DNA of 64,000 nucleotides from Diplolepis rosae (lineage: Eukaryota; Arthropoda; Insecta; Hymenoptera; Diplolepididae), in assembly GCA_030998225.1 (NCBI GenBank), contig JAPYXD010000710.1, positions 32,317,501 to 32,381,500 on the forward strand, in the 5' to 3' direction. Below the pieces are notes generated by a model. It did not search any database and had not been told where the DNA came from. It was given only the letters and a program-made list of their open reading frames with translations. How positions within the stretch are numbered: position 1 is the stretch's first letter; each line of letters opens with the position of its first letter. Positions 44,456 through 54,927 of the stretch are shown piece after piece. Position numbers and translations under genes: made by a program.

Positions 44456-47400
44456 ATGGTATTATTTTAGAAGTACATTTTTGGATAAAATATATAAAAA
44501 GGAGCATTTAGATTGATTCTAGAAAATGATAACTATGGAATCTTCTGCTTGGGGGAGTAAATTTGATGGTTCCTAATGTTCCCATACAAAGTTGCATATA
44601 TAGGTACTTTTAGTCAGAGCGGTTAGTCATTAGTCCTCGCGTAAACACACCATAGGGTGTCCCTATTTCACCATTGACTTTCCAAGTATTCCCCCTCTAA
44701 CTTCAACTTAAAGAACACTGTTCGTCGTCCTCGGAACACTCTAATTACGACTAATTTCGTTAATTACCGGGGACCAAGAGATCCGCTCATTCTCGTACCT
44801 GACTAATTCGAGGGTCCAACATTGTGTCTAGACTTTAAACAACATTCGCGCATCCCGACCAACCGCCTTACTACTCCACTCCCGTAATTAGCCACTTCCA
44901 CCTTCTCCGTCAATTTTGCATTTCCCGTCCCTATACAATAAAAATCCTCCTGAGAAAAATTTACCATTTGATTTCTTCAATTGAGTATTTTGAGTGGTTT
45001 CCATGCATAAAAATAATCTGGCATGGAATCAAATTTCACGTAAGCCCAAGATTATCCAATGAACATCAAATAATTTACTTACATTGAAAATAAATTTTAA
45101 AACGCTACAACAACATTAAAAAAGTTAATAATAGCACCAAGAATAATATAAATGAAAGTACAGATTTGGAAATTCGATTTATCTCTATTGTAAATCCAGA
45201 ATTGTGAAAAATAGAAGTGACACTGAATTTTTGCAAAGGGACCAGGCAGGTAGATGTGGATGAATTCGAGCGCATAGAATGAAAGGCTTAAAAGGGGTGG
45301 TTCGACTTCAAGAGACGTGAAATAAAAATACTCTCTTTTGGGAGACAAAGTTTGGCAATCCTTTGGTAGTCAAGAAACCTAGGCACGAGGGCGCAAGAAC
45401 AATATTTTACTTTGAATAAACGTGCGGAAGATAGCACCTGCCGGTAGCCCTTTCTCTAAACTTCGCAATTCTACCTGGACCTTCACAGTCAAAAATTTGT
45501 GAATGCACATGAAGATGTCCCAGGAAATACATTCAGGAAGATAAATTGATCGTGGTGAAAATAATTTGGAAAGTACGTGCCTAACTAAGCGTCTAACAAT
45601 TCGTAATACTCGGTTGTAAATTTTTCACCAAATCAGCGGGTTGATTCGATTTTTGTCTAAATTTACAAACCCTGAGGAGATTTCTTAATATTGTTCTCTT
45701 TTTACTCTTTTCACAGAATATTACTGATATTTATTATTTAAAACGAAGTTTCTAAGACTGCACCCCATGTTTCTTTAACTCCCTTCTTTCTTTATTCTGC
45801 TAACGATGTAGAACAAAAAAAAACCGGGTAACCACTTTAATTTATTTCAACGGTCGTTATCGTGTCGGAAAGTTCTTTTTAGCGGCTCCCAGAGATATTT
45901 ATACAATGCAATCGCTTTAGCGCATAGCAAGGAACATGTAATGTCTGACGTTATAGAAAGAGGGTTGGATGGACCCAGGGCGCCCAACTGTCTGGTCTGT
46001 CCGGTTTCCCTAGTTTGAAAGTTGTGTTACAGAATTACCAACGATGCGTCCCGTTTCCCATAACTTCATCCCCTTTTATTTCTTCCCTTCCCCTCTCACA
46101 CTGGGCAGCTACCTGCCCAAGGATCTCAGCACCATTCACAAACCTATTCTTTGGAATGTTGCGTGCTCGTTCAACTCTCAATTGCTCTTCAACATCAACT
46201 AAACTAGATTATACTACTCTTGATTTGTTCAAAACTTCACTGCCTACGCTCACTATACGAGCAGAGAAGCCACATTCCTTTCATTATTTGCATATATTAT
46301 CAAAGAAACTGTTTCGAAACCCTTTGCTTTGTTTCGAGAAGTAAAATTTGTTCTTGGAATTCAAAGTTTAATAGCTGCTCATATTTCTTGAGATTAGTAT
46401 TGAGAATTGAAATAAAAAATTAAGATGACAAAGAGAAAATATTATTCAGTAAAAATACTAAAAAGGCTTGTTTTCTTTATTGTTAGAGGACTGGATTCGC
46501 AGGTAGCTTTGGGATCTGTCTGTTGCATTTTGTGGAGCCATTAAACTCTGATATTTTTACTATATAGTGTGAATCTCCTTTTCTCTATCTGAGCTTGTTT
46601 TAAACGATTCAGTAAGAGAGAGAGAAAGCCTTGTAAGCCAGCATTCCACGTGTTAGTTTGATGGGCCTGTTCGCTCGGGCCCCGGCACCTTTTTACGCAG
46701 CTTTTTCCAGCCGTTCGCGAGATCGTTCTTGGCTACCGGATCGTCACAGTTTAACTCTTTGTAATAATTCTCGTAGGGAAGCATCCCACCCATACCCATC
46801 AGCACTGCCGCTTTTCAAACGTTTGCCTCCTCCAACTTCTCCTCACTTTCCGTATCTCATGGCGAGCCAAGTGAAGAATGCGCGCGTAGCCAGCGCATAC
46901 CGAAGAATCGCAGAACGTTTTGACGACCCCATAAAACCAAACGGATGGACGAACCACCTCTTGACGCGCTTCTCTCCTCGTCTCTCTGTACTTTTTATTT
47001 CTTTCTTTCTCTTTCTCTCTACTTCTACTTTGCCCTCCCCCTCGTGAGGCAAGGATCGCAAACAAAGCAGGTTCCAACCCGCTTGCTGGACCAACATACC
47101 GACCGCAATGTTACTCAAGCACTCTGATGTACTGAGAAAAAACAAGGAAAACCTTGCGAGAGTACTGCGATTTGTAAAAGGTTTATTGCTCCTCTATTGG
47201 CACTTCGGTTTTAGGTTGGATTTTTACAATGTGTCTGAACTTCACGAGAAAGGATTTTATACGTTTTATTTGTACTTTATTTCATATTTATATCAAATTT
47301 TCTCAGCAATTGTTACTTTTACACAGAAAGAGCCGCATTTACAATTTTTCTAAACTATGTTTCAATTCAGAGAAAAATGTGTCATAGTGGAAATTTATGG

Positions 47401-47469
47401 TAGTGAAAATATTAAAGTTTGCGATAAGAATTGAAATGTTAACATTGATTACATACAAAAATATTTTCT
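44456..47469. other. non-coding stretch with two GC-richer islands
   Basis: Islands at about 44600-44940 and 46620-47110. The second has several overlapping frames on both strands (60-129 codons), a CG-rich core near 46660-46760 and CTCTCT tracts near 46985. None of the frames shows a domain, and the minus and plus versions are equally long, which argues against coding. The 109-codon frame at 46015-46344 is serine- and leucine-rich and unrecognised. At 47345-47420 a fragment (AATGTGTCATAGTGG) resembles family C. Confidence 0.4.
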
Positions 47470-47473
47470 TTAA

Positions 47474-47760
47474 GGCTATGAATCAACCAGTAAAGCTGAC
47501 TAAATCAATAATATCAGTTTCCCGGTTCTTCCCAAAATTCTCCAACAATAATGCATTTTTTTAGCTGTAACTTTGACATAATAAAAGACATAATAGTGGG
47601 TGGCTTTAGACTTACATTAGTTCTAAGCAATAAAAAACACTAATATGTCCTTTATTATGCCTTAATGTTACAGCTAAAAAAATGCATTATTGTGGAAAAA
47701 TTTTGGGGGGAACCGGGAAACTGATTTTATTGATTCAGTCAGCTGTATTGATCTATGGTC
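47474..47760. mobile_element. family T-type MITE with long arms (TTAA-flanked)
   Basis: TTAA on both sides (47470-47473, 47761-47764). The ends are GGCTATGAATCAACCAG and the inverted TGTATTGATCTATGGTC. The arms extend over 120 bp each, with AATAATGCATTTTTTTAGCT facing AGCTAAAAAAATGCATTATT. The whole 287 bp is one near-continuous hairpin. Confidence 0.75.
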
Positions 47761-47764
47761 TTAA

Positions 47765-48239
47765 GGCTGTGGATTAAACAAACCAGGTGCTGACAAAATT
47801 ATGATTAATTTCTGCTATGTAAAAAATATCTCGAATTCCCTTTATAACTTTTCCGCTATTTAGGAAAAATGATCGTTTTTCATAGTAATATTCCTATATT
47901 ATATAGAAAATTTTCTCAATTTGTCAGGTGATATAATAGTTTACCAAAGATATTAAACAAAGTTACCAATATTCCTTTCGGAAAAATGAGCGAAATTTAT
48001 GTGTTTATAGCACCCCGAAAAATAATGTGAAAATGTCCATTAACTTTAGTAGAATGAAGATTTTGTCACAAAAAATTTCAGAAAAAAATGCACTGTATGA
48101 GTTATTGCCAATTACACCGAACTGCAAAATTGTTTACTATATGTTAACTAAAAATAAATTAACAAACGTTCTTTATTGTCTTTTATTATATTTTTCAAAT
48201 TTTCAGAAAGATTAATCCGATTTCCTCGACTTATGGCAA
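47765..48239. mobile_element. family T MITE abutting the previous one
   Basis: It shares the TTAA at 47761-47764 with its left neighbour and starts GGCTGTGGATTAAACAAACC. It ends CGACTTATGGCAA before TTAA at 48240-48243. T words AACAAACGTTCTTTATTG and TTTTCAGAAAGATTAATCCG are present. Its 62-codon frame is noise. Confidence 0.6.
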
Positions 48240-48243
48240 TTAA

Positions 48244-49093
48244 TTAAAAAACATTTCTTTTCATCAAAATTTTTTTTCTGATGGTCTAAAAACATGTTCT
48301 TCAGCTTCAAGAAAAAGATTCGTTCACATCGAAGAAAATTGCTTATTAGAATTGCTAAAAAAAATTGATTCACAGACATGTTTTCCTTGAGCGTATATCA
48401 TGTGTTTTTTTCATTTAAAAACTTTGTTCTCATAGTGTACAGCAATCTTTACAACAAGTCATAGCAAAGTTTCGATTATACTTCTAAATTTGAAAATGAA
48501 TTTCCCAAAAATTCTGAATATAAAAGATGTTTCCTAACTTGAAACCCATATTATAATTTAAATTGTAAGCACAAATTTCTCTATCTACGTAAATCGTATT
48601 TATCGCTATATTTTTCACATAAAAATATGTAATCGTCAAAGTACGGTAAATGTAGTACTTGGAAATAAGCGATTGAGTTTCTAAAGGTTTGTAGTTTTCC
48701 AATATAAAGAAATTAAATTTTTCTCCGAGTATAAGTCTTAAATAAGCTTCTTTTGTAAATAAGAATAGATTCAAAATCCAGAATAGCCTAAAATTCGAAA
48801 CGACCATTGAAGCCTTCAATCGCTAATAAAGTTCCTGACGTGATCATCGCCGACAAAGGTTTTTGTAGAAAATATCCTCTCATGGAGAGACAATGAATGG
48901 TTCCGTGGCTCGAGAAAAAGATCTCCGCTTTACGGAGACTTTACGAATTTCCCTTTCGATATGATGAGACACCTGGTCGAAGGCCATTCGTGTTCCGGAA
49001 TTTGAAAAGTGTACCGAAACTATTCGAATACAGGACAGAGTCCCTTTTTGGGATGGAGTAGAGGATCTCTCCTTTTCCCGATTCACGTCCATT
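48244..49093. other. non-coding stretch, one GC-richer patch
   Basis: AT-rich to about 48820, then a GC-richer patch at 48830-49090 with short frames on both strands and no domain. A 111-codon minus frame at 48484-48819 is low in complexity and unrecognised. Confidence 0.45.
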
Positions 49094-49260
49094 CACAGAA
49101 AAAAAGTCTTAAATTTGTTACGTCTAACAGACGATTTTGGCTTGAATTTATCCGCCCCGTGTATAAGCGCATAAGTCTGCCCTTTCCTAATGGTCTAGTT
49201 TTTATAACATCATAAAGTTGGCCGATTTTTAGACTTGAATTAAAACTTTTTTTTACAGTG
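49094..49260. mobile_element. family E MITE, TT duplication
   Basis: CACAGAAAAAAAGTC at the left, CTTTTTTTTACAGTG at the right, TT on both sides (49092-49093, 49261-49262). It is 167 bp and the reverse of the copy at 35256-35425. Non-coding. Confidence 0.65.
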
Positions 49261-49271
49261 TTCACAGTCAA

Positions 49272-49596
49272 CCCAGGTAGAAACTTACAACCGGCTTGGT
49301 ACTGCACCAGTACCGCTGAAGGATTTGCAGTACTGGCGCGGTGCTGGCAATGTACTGGCATGAGCACGACCTACCACCGTCGCGGCTCCGAAAGGTAACT
49401 TGGCTGGAAGCTGTCCATCAGTACTGGCGCGGTACTGGACATCGGTACCATGCTGGCACTGAAATCTGTACTGGTTCAGTACTGGAATTATTCCAAGTCG
49501 GTTGTTAGCCGACACTTGGTCTCAGGACTGGGGCTGTACTATGCCAGTACTGTGCCGTTTGTAAATACTGGCACGAATCCGACTTTTCTACCTGGG
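49272..49596. mobile_element. GC-rich MITE built on repeated GTACTGG words
   Basis: Ends are CCCAGGTAGAAAC and the inverted CTTTTCTACCTGGG. Inside, AGTACTGG, CCAGTAC, GTACTGGC and close variants recur about a dozen times in both orientations (for example AGTACTGGCGCGGTACTGG near 49412). Unlike every other element here it is GC-rich. It starts 11 bp after the family E element ends. AA lies on both sides, possibly a 2-bp duplication. The short frames across it have no domain. Confidence 0.65.
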
Positions 49597-50582
49597 AACA
49601 TCCCCCATCCCTTGTCACTCTTCGAATATTGGACTAACTAATGGTTCAACCCTTCATTTCCAACCAAAAACTAATCTTACTCTATAAATTTTCCTTTGCT
49701 TATTTTAAGGCGGAGCCCAATTTAAATATTAGTTTACTCAAACTATTTTAATAAGATATTATTTTTTATTTGACTTTCGACCAAATTAAGAATATTTCTC
49801 TGTTGACCTTTTATTTAGGCAGTTAGCAAATAAAATTCTCTATAAATATGAATCAGTGAAATTCACTGCGAAATTGTGCACACACACTGATTAGCAGTTA
49901 CAAGTACGCAGTTGCATATTTTCGGTTCTATACTAATATATATATATAATATATATATAATATATAAGCTTAGAATTATATTAACCCAGTTCTAGGGTGC
50001 AATATAGATTTAATTCAAAATTCGAGTAAATGTAATACCTGCGCTGAGAGATCTGCGTTTCTAATTTTCAATTTACAAAAAAATGTGTCCCATTGAGAAT
50101 TTTCGGTGGTGAAGATATGGAACTTTGAAAAAAAGCAATGGATTTTTAACATAGCTTCTAGTACAAGTTTGTATGAACTTTTGAAAAAATTTAATTGTTT
50201 TTCTGGCATTTCATATTTTCTCTAGATAAAAAAACGACAAGACAAATTTTTCCGTAAACTAAAACACAGTATATTTCAAGATGAAAACACAGATCTCTCA
50301 ATGAGGTTTTTTCTGTGAATACATATTACGGTACAAAGTATGCAACGTACCTAGTAACATATTTTTCTTTATGAGACGATAGTTCCCCTTTCAAATATAT
50401 CTCCGATTTTTATGACCGTACAGTCAAAAACAGTTTTTTACAATCAAATAAATATTTGTTAAATCAAACGAATCCGTGTATTGCTATGGGCTGAAAAAAT
50501 TCCTCAATTGAAATAAATTTATTAGTTGGCTTATTTTTGTAAATTAAACAAATCTTTACATCGAAATAAAATTTTAGTTGTA
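49597..50582. other. non-coding stretch with TA microsatellite
   Basis: AT-rich. At about 49937-49970 alternating TA with single AA breaks (TATATATATAATATATATAT). Fragments resembling family A (near 49850-49910) and family C (near 50080-50120) occur, too short to delimit. No gene. Confidence 0.5.
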
Positions 50583-50803
50583 CATTCTAAAAACAAGTGT
50601 GTTACTTCTACACGTAAAACACGATAGTAACTTTTTAGGCATTTAAAGTGTGTATTTTTAATACACATTTTGGGTACAAAACGTTAAAGTTTTTGAAAAT
50701 TAAACGTTACGTTTGTGAGGTGTATTAAAAATACACACTTCAAATGCCTAAAAAGTTACTATAGTGATTCACGTGTAAAAGTAACACACTTGTTTTTAGA
50801 GTG
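50583..50803. mobile_element. palindromic MITE with TA duplication
   Basis: The ends are CATTCTAAAAACAAGTGTG and the inverted CACACTTGTTTTTAGAGTG, with TA outside each (50581-50582, 50804-50805). The arms run almost to the centre through TAACTTTTTAGGCATTT and AAATGCCTAAAAAGTTA, so 221 bp folds into one hairpin. The high arm identity suggests recent activity. Confidence 0.8.
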
Positions 50804-50805
50804 TA

Positions 50806-51466
50806 TGAACTAAAGTCAGTTAATTTTTACTACAAACGAAAAGTTCAGTTACGGTAACTTGAACTGCATTGTACTATACTATACAAACGGTTTATGACAA
50901 CAATGACGAAATTATTGTTCGAGTAAATAAATAATACAATAAAATAAAGAGGTACATAATACAAAATTAATCTATTTTGTTATTTTTCATTTACAAATTT
51001 TGAAAAGTTCTTGCAAATTTGGAGATATTATTCATGTGCTGATAATAAATTTGATTTAGGATAAGATAGCAGTTCAGTTAATTTGAATGAAAAGTTCGTT
51101 TATCGTGCAAAATAACTGACATGGTTTGTTGATGTAACTCAATGATCGATTTTTCTTATATTAACTAATTATTTATTTACTAAAATTAAATATAGCCACA
51201 AATTAAATAATTTGAGGAGTTGATTTTAGAAAATAAATTTTTAATTAAAAAAAAAAGGTGTTGAATATTAATTTTGATTGAATCAAAATAATATCATTCG
51301 TAATCCAAAATAGCATTGCTAATGAGAATTTGTTCTATTCGATTTCGTTTCTTTACCTTTAAAGATCTTATTTACTATCTTAACAAATTTCCATTTTGAA
51401 TTAAGAAAAGGAGACTTAACAACCGATTTTTTAAATTTGAATACAAGTTTTATCTGATTCTGACAT
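50806..51466. other. non-coding stretch, no gene recognised
   Basis: AT-rich DNA without open frames above 60 codons. Nothing else seen. Confidence 0.5.
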
Positions 51467-52434
51467 TACACAGGCGAACCAAATTTGTAACCAAAGACGG
51501 GACTAAGTAACCCCGAAGGATTTTGATGCCCTATTAGACGGAGAAAGCCAAGTGTACACTTTTTGCTAAACTACGTTTCAATTTAGGGAAAAACGTGTCA
51601 TAGTGAGAATTCTCCGCAGCGAAATACCAAACTTTAGATTAATTATATTATAATTTACTATAGATTGTATCAAACTTTACTATAACCTATACTAAAGTTT
51701 CATGGCATTTTTTGAATCTTTAGTATTTCGACTGCGAAAAATTTCCAGTCTGCTAGGAATAATTACCATTGCACCTCAATTTTCTCTAAATTCTTAATAT
51801 TTTCTAGAATTATCATTATAAAATAAAAATATAGTGCTATACAAAGTTTCTCCGTGTAAAAATAAATTCATTGTCTAAATTTTCTCTATATGTCAGGATT
51901 TCGAGATATTCTATCTTGAAAGTTTAAAATATGGCCTTTTCAGCCATATTTGAAGTAATATAACACGAGCAGCGAGTTTTTTTTTCTTAAATCCACCCAC
52001 GCCATCGTTTAACACTGCTTTTACAATTTATTTACATCTTTGATTATTCTGAACCAATTTTTTTTCTGAGATATATAGTACTTTAACCTTAAGACACTAT
52101 AAGTCCTGTGCAAAATAAAGTATTTCTTAAAACTGAAAATGGATAATGTGCTACATCCCAGAGAATAAAAATTGGTTAAGGATGATTCAAAATGAAAATT
52201 AAAGATAAAAACGACTACTAAACGATACGTAAGCGGATTTAAAAAAAACATTCGCTGCTCATGATATATCGTTTCAAATATGGGTGAAAAAGGCCATTTT
52301 TTCACTTTTAGTTTAGGACATTTCGTAATCCTGACGTATAAGAAAAATGTCAACAACAGATTCGTTTTCAAGACATCAAAATCCTTCGTGGTCTTTGGTT
52401 GCAAAAAAAAATATAATTTTTGTCGGCTTGTGTT
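51467..52434. mobile_element. long palindromic element P, split by a family C MITE
   Basis: The left end TTACACAGGCGAACCAAAT faces the inverted GTCGGCTTGTGTTAT at the right. Arms share AACCAAAGAC, CGAAGGATTTTGATG, GTCAGGATT, AATATGGCC and GAGCAGCGA or complements, over about 200 bp each. The left arm is interrupted by the family C insertion at 51537-51856. The longest open frame in the window, 140 codons on the minus strand (52021-52443), covers its centre and right arm. It is rich in Phe, Leu, Lys and Asn, has no motif I know, and is probably not a gene, though that is untested. Confidence 0.7.
51537..51856 (-). mobile_element. family C MITE, intact copy, TA duplication
   Basis: Ends are GACGGAGAAAGCC and the inverted AAGTTTCTCCGTG, with TA on both sides (51535-51536, 51857-51858). 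Removing it rejoins the left arm of palindrome P. It is 320 bp and the reference for the disrupted copy at 35175. Non-coding. Confidence 0.75.
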
Positions 52435-53500
52435 ATTTATCAAGCGTTACTCTTAACAAAGTTTGAGGTTTTACAATTGTAAGAAATTGAAATCAATGAC
52501 TTCGATAAAACTATTGTTTTATAAATTTGAAATTTTAACAAAAGTGCCCCGCTGGACATTGGTCGGATTTTTAGGCTCTGAAGAGCCACATAATCAAACG
52601 TCATGGCAGACTTTGGTATTCGTCGAATAAGTTGGCTCCCAATCTTACTGGATCTTTCAGAAACGAAATGCGAAAGAGGGTGTAGGGAAGCGAAGCTTAT
52701 TAAAAAAGGACTCAAGGCAGATCGCGATTGGCCGAAGTCCCCCGAGTGAGAGAACGGTCTTAGAGGGGGGGTGTTGTTGAGGTAAGGGCGACGGGGGAGC
52801 TGGAACTGTATAAAGTCCAAGTATATATGCGCATACAAGGGCGCACGCGTACGTTAGCGCAGAGTTCGAGAAAGAGGAGGGTGTCCCCTTGTAGACATTC
52901 GAGGAATGTAAATGGCGGCATTTACCTCTCGAAACGTTGTGAATTCCTACTCGCAGATCTTGCTAGAAACTCTTCTCATACGTTCGTCTACCGGCTGCAA
53001 TTTGCAGGCATAAAGGGGTCACGTACTGGTTACCAAAAGTTCCCATTACTGGGACCAAAGGGTACCAGGCTAGAATCTTCATCAGTGTGATGAATACAAT
53101 TTGCAGATTTTCAAAACCACGGATTCATTCAATTTTACGTGAAAAAATAACAAATTGTACTTTCATGATTTATAGTCTGTATTGAATAATCTCAATGATA
53201 AGTCTCATCTTGGGGAGAAAATATGTTAATATTTCCCGAGTGATAACAGGCTTATCAAACTTTTAAAACTACAGTTCAATATTTTGGTTTACTTTCCATA
53301 ATCTCCAACTGACCTCTCAATATTAATATAAACGCTATCTGCATTTTTATCGATACCAAAACTTTGATAAAATCTAAAGCTGCTTGTTCTTAGACTCTTA
53401 TAATGAATTATTTTAGAATTCATCGTTTCTCAGTCTCAACATATTTTCATAACAGATTCCTCACTTGTCAACACGAGACCCTCATCGATATCCGTTTCCG
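52435..53500. promoter_or_regulatory. GC-richer island, candidate regulatory region
   Basis: About 52540-53080 is GC-richer, with a GAGGGGGGGTGTTG run near 52765 and AATGGCGGCATT near 52910 (a GCCAT core as bound by Pho-type factors). Frames of 87 and 132 codons occur on opposite strands without domains. The island lies 0.5 kb before the promoter-like block. After 53080 the sequence is AT-rich. Confidence 0.3.
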
Positions 53501-53599
53501 ATGCGACGGCAGACATCGTATTGTAAACTTTTCCGCCGGGACTATATATCGACACGGAAACAGGCCAGGATTAAGAAAATGACACTTTTAAGAAAGCCT

Positions 53600-54451
53600 C
53601 TGGACTTCTCTTTGTATATTCCTCAAAAATAGAAAGATTCCGACGTCTCGCGATTGGCTATAAAAAAGCCTCTTGTCGGAAAAAAACACTTGGTAAAGCG
53701 TCCCCCTGACCTCCAGAAATGTCCAACTACAAGATCCGCGGTTTCCATCTTCTCGGAGATGTCTAGCGCTGCCGGAAATCCTGGATCTTCGATCGGAGTT
53801 GGACGGGTAGGTCGACGATACGTCCGGTGGGTATAGATGGTACGGCGAGAGAGTGCGCGCGCGAGAGAGGAAAGATTACCGGAAAGATATCCGGGAAGTT
53901 CCTGCCGGCGCGGTGTCTCGGTCGACCCCAACCTGCATATCTTTCTCTCTCTCTCTTTCTTTCTCTCTCAGCCAAAGGATAAGTAGAGAGCATCGCGTAC
54001 GTTGAGCTGTCCTGATGGTGGGGCGTGGGGCACTCCCCCCACCCTCACCAACTTCAGGACAGAACGAAGCAACGCGCTTGACAAAAGCACGCCCCCGGGA
54101 GGCCGCTCAGCTCCGCCCACTTAATCCCCTCCATCAAGACTGCGCCGTTCCATCGGTAGTGAATATCGAAGTGGGGGAAAGTGAACGAGTGCCCGGAGGG
54201 GCGGAAGTCTGCCGAAGGAGGGGCGGGGAGCCGACAGTTCGGCAGCGCGACCCGACGTGGGCACTTCGCTGTCCGGCCTTTCTTCATTAAAATATTATCC
54301 GTACCCCGACGTATTCGTGGCCCGTGGATAAGAGTACCGCGCACCAGGTCTGTGCACCCCAACCCTATTGCAGTTACACTTTCTCGTCGCTAAGGCTATA
54401 ATTCGTGACATACCCAAAGCACCGGCAACCCTCAAGGAAGAAAGTGCCAAG
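53600..54451 (+). promoter_or_regulatory. CpG-rich promoter-like region with GAGA tracts and GC boxes
   Basis: The most GC-rich and CpG-rich block in the window. It holds GAGAGAGTGCGCGCGCGAGA at 53847 on the plus strand and an opposing CTCTCTCTCTCT tract at 53944-53970, both sites for GAGA-factor-type proteins. A GGGGCGTGGGGC region near 54020 and GC boxes (GGGGCGG near 54198, GGGGCGGGG near 54221) follow. Open frames of 70-102 codons on both strands are composition artefacts as far as I can judge. The block immediately precedes an exon-like region, so I read it as a promoter on the plus strand. The GAGA tracts could also mark a Polycomb response element. Confidence 0.45.
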
Positions 54452-54459
54452 TATTTAAA
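54452..54459 (+). promoter_or_regulatory. possible TATA box
   Basis: TATTTAAA lies at the right edge of the CpG-rich block. If used, transcription would start about 30 bp on, near 54480 (TTTAGTGAGTGCG). A TATA-less start in the CpG block is equally possible. Confidence 0.25.
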
Positions 54460-54479
54460 CAGTGACCCGAATCTTTAGT

Positions 54480-54927
54480 GAGTGCGTGACTTTCGACCTC
54501 CGCGGTGTGTTCTCCGTTGGTGAAATAGCCGCGGTGTGACTTCCTTTTCGTCTCTTACCAATACTCATAGCACTTTATGTGCGGGTTACTTGCTTCGCGT
54601 CGTGATATCATTTATACAACGGATCATCCTAAGTGAACCCCGCATATGTCAGTACGGATTGAACCGTGCCGAAAATTAAGTGCCAGGACGTGTTCGACGT
54701 TTACAGATCGGAAAAGCGTCTGTTAGAGTTTCACAGTGCCAGTATAGCTGGGGTCATGCACCGCGCTGTGCCCATCTACTTGTTTCCCTCCTCACTGCCT
54801 TAGCTAAGGTCGAGGTCAGTGCGAAACCCTGGGTATCCGACCCAAGAGTAGAGGTGCTTCAGAGTAGTGATTGAGTACAGTGCATTCCTGCTACCAAGAA
54901 AGTGGACGCTCCGGGATATGAACCCAG
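54480..54927 (+). other. candidate first exon: 5' UTR ending in a split start codon context
   Basis: This stretch is GC-moderate, rich in AGTG and CAGTG words as insect 5' UTRs often are, and ends with CCCAG|GTATGT, a good donor at 54928. Several upstream ATGs occur, including one opening a 64-codon frame that closes at 54874. The last ATG (54918-54920) is followed by AAC, CCA and one G before the donor, so translation could start here with Met-Asn-Pro and a phase-1 intron. The next acceptor is not visible in the remaining 9 kb, consistent with a long first intron. The gene is unknown. It could be a separate gene or an alternative promoter of the gene holding the microexon at 7471. The TSS position is a guess. 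Confidence 0.4.

Noticed and set aside
46658..47145. Cluster of overlapping frames (60-129 codons) on both strands
   Set aside because: Low-complexity Ser/Leu/Arg content, mutually antisense, no domain and no splice signals.
47910..47933. Zero-length exon candidate TTTGTCAG|GTGATA
   Set aside because: Poor donor half (GTGATA), and it lies inside a family T MITE.
50583..50803. Long hairpin, considered as an RNA gene or terminator
   Set aside because: TA target duplication and element-like ends identify it as a MITE.
54015..54393. Frames of 70-102 codons on both strands in the CpG-rich block
   Set aside because: Stop codons are rare in GC-rich DNA, both strands are equally open, and no domain is visible.
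54680..54874. 64-codon frame within the candidate first exon
   Set aside because: It closes before the donor, has no recognisable domain and looks like an upstream open frame in a UTR.
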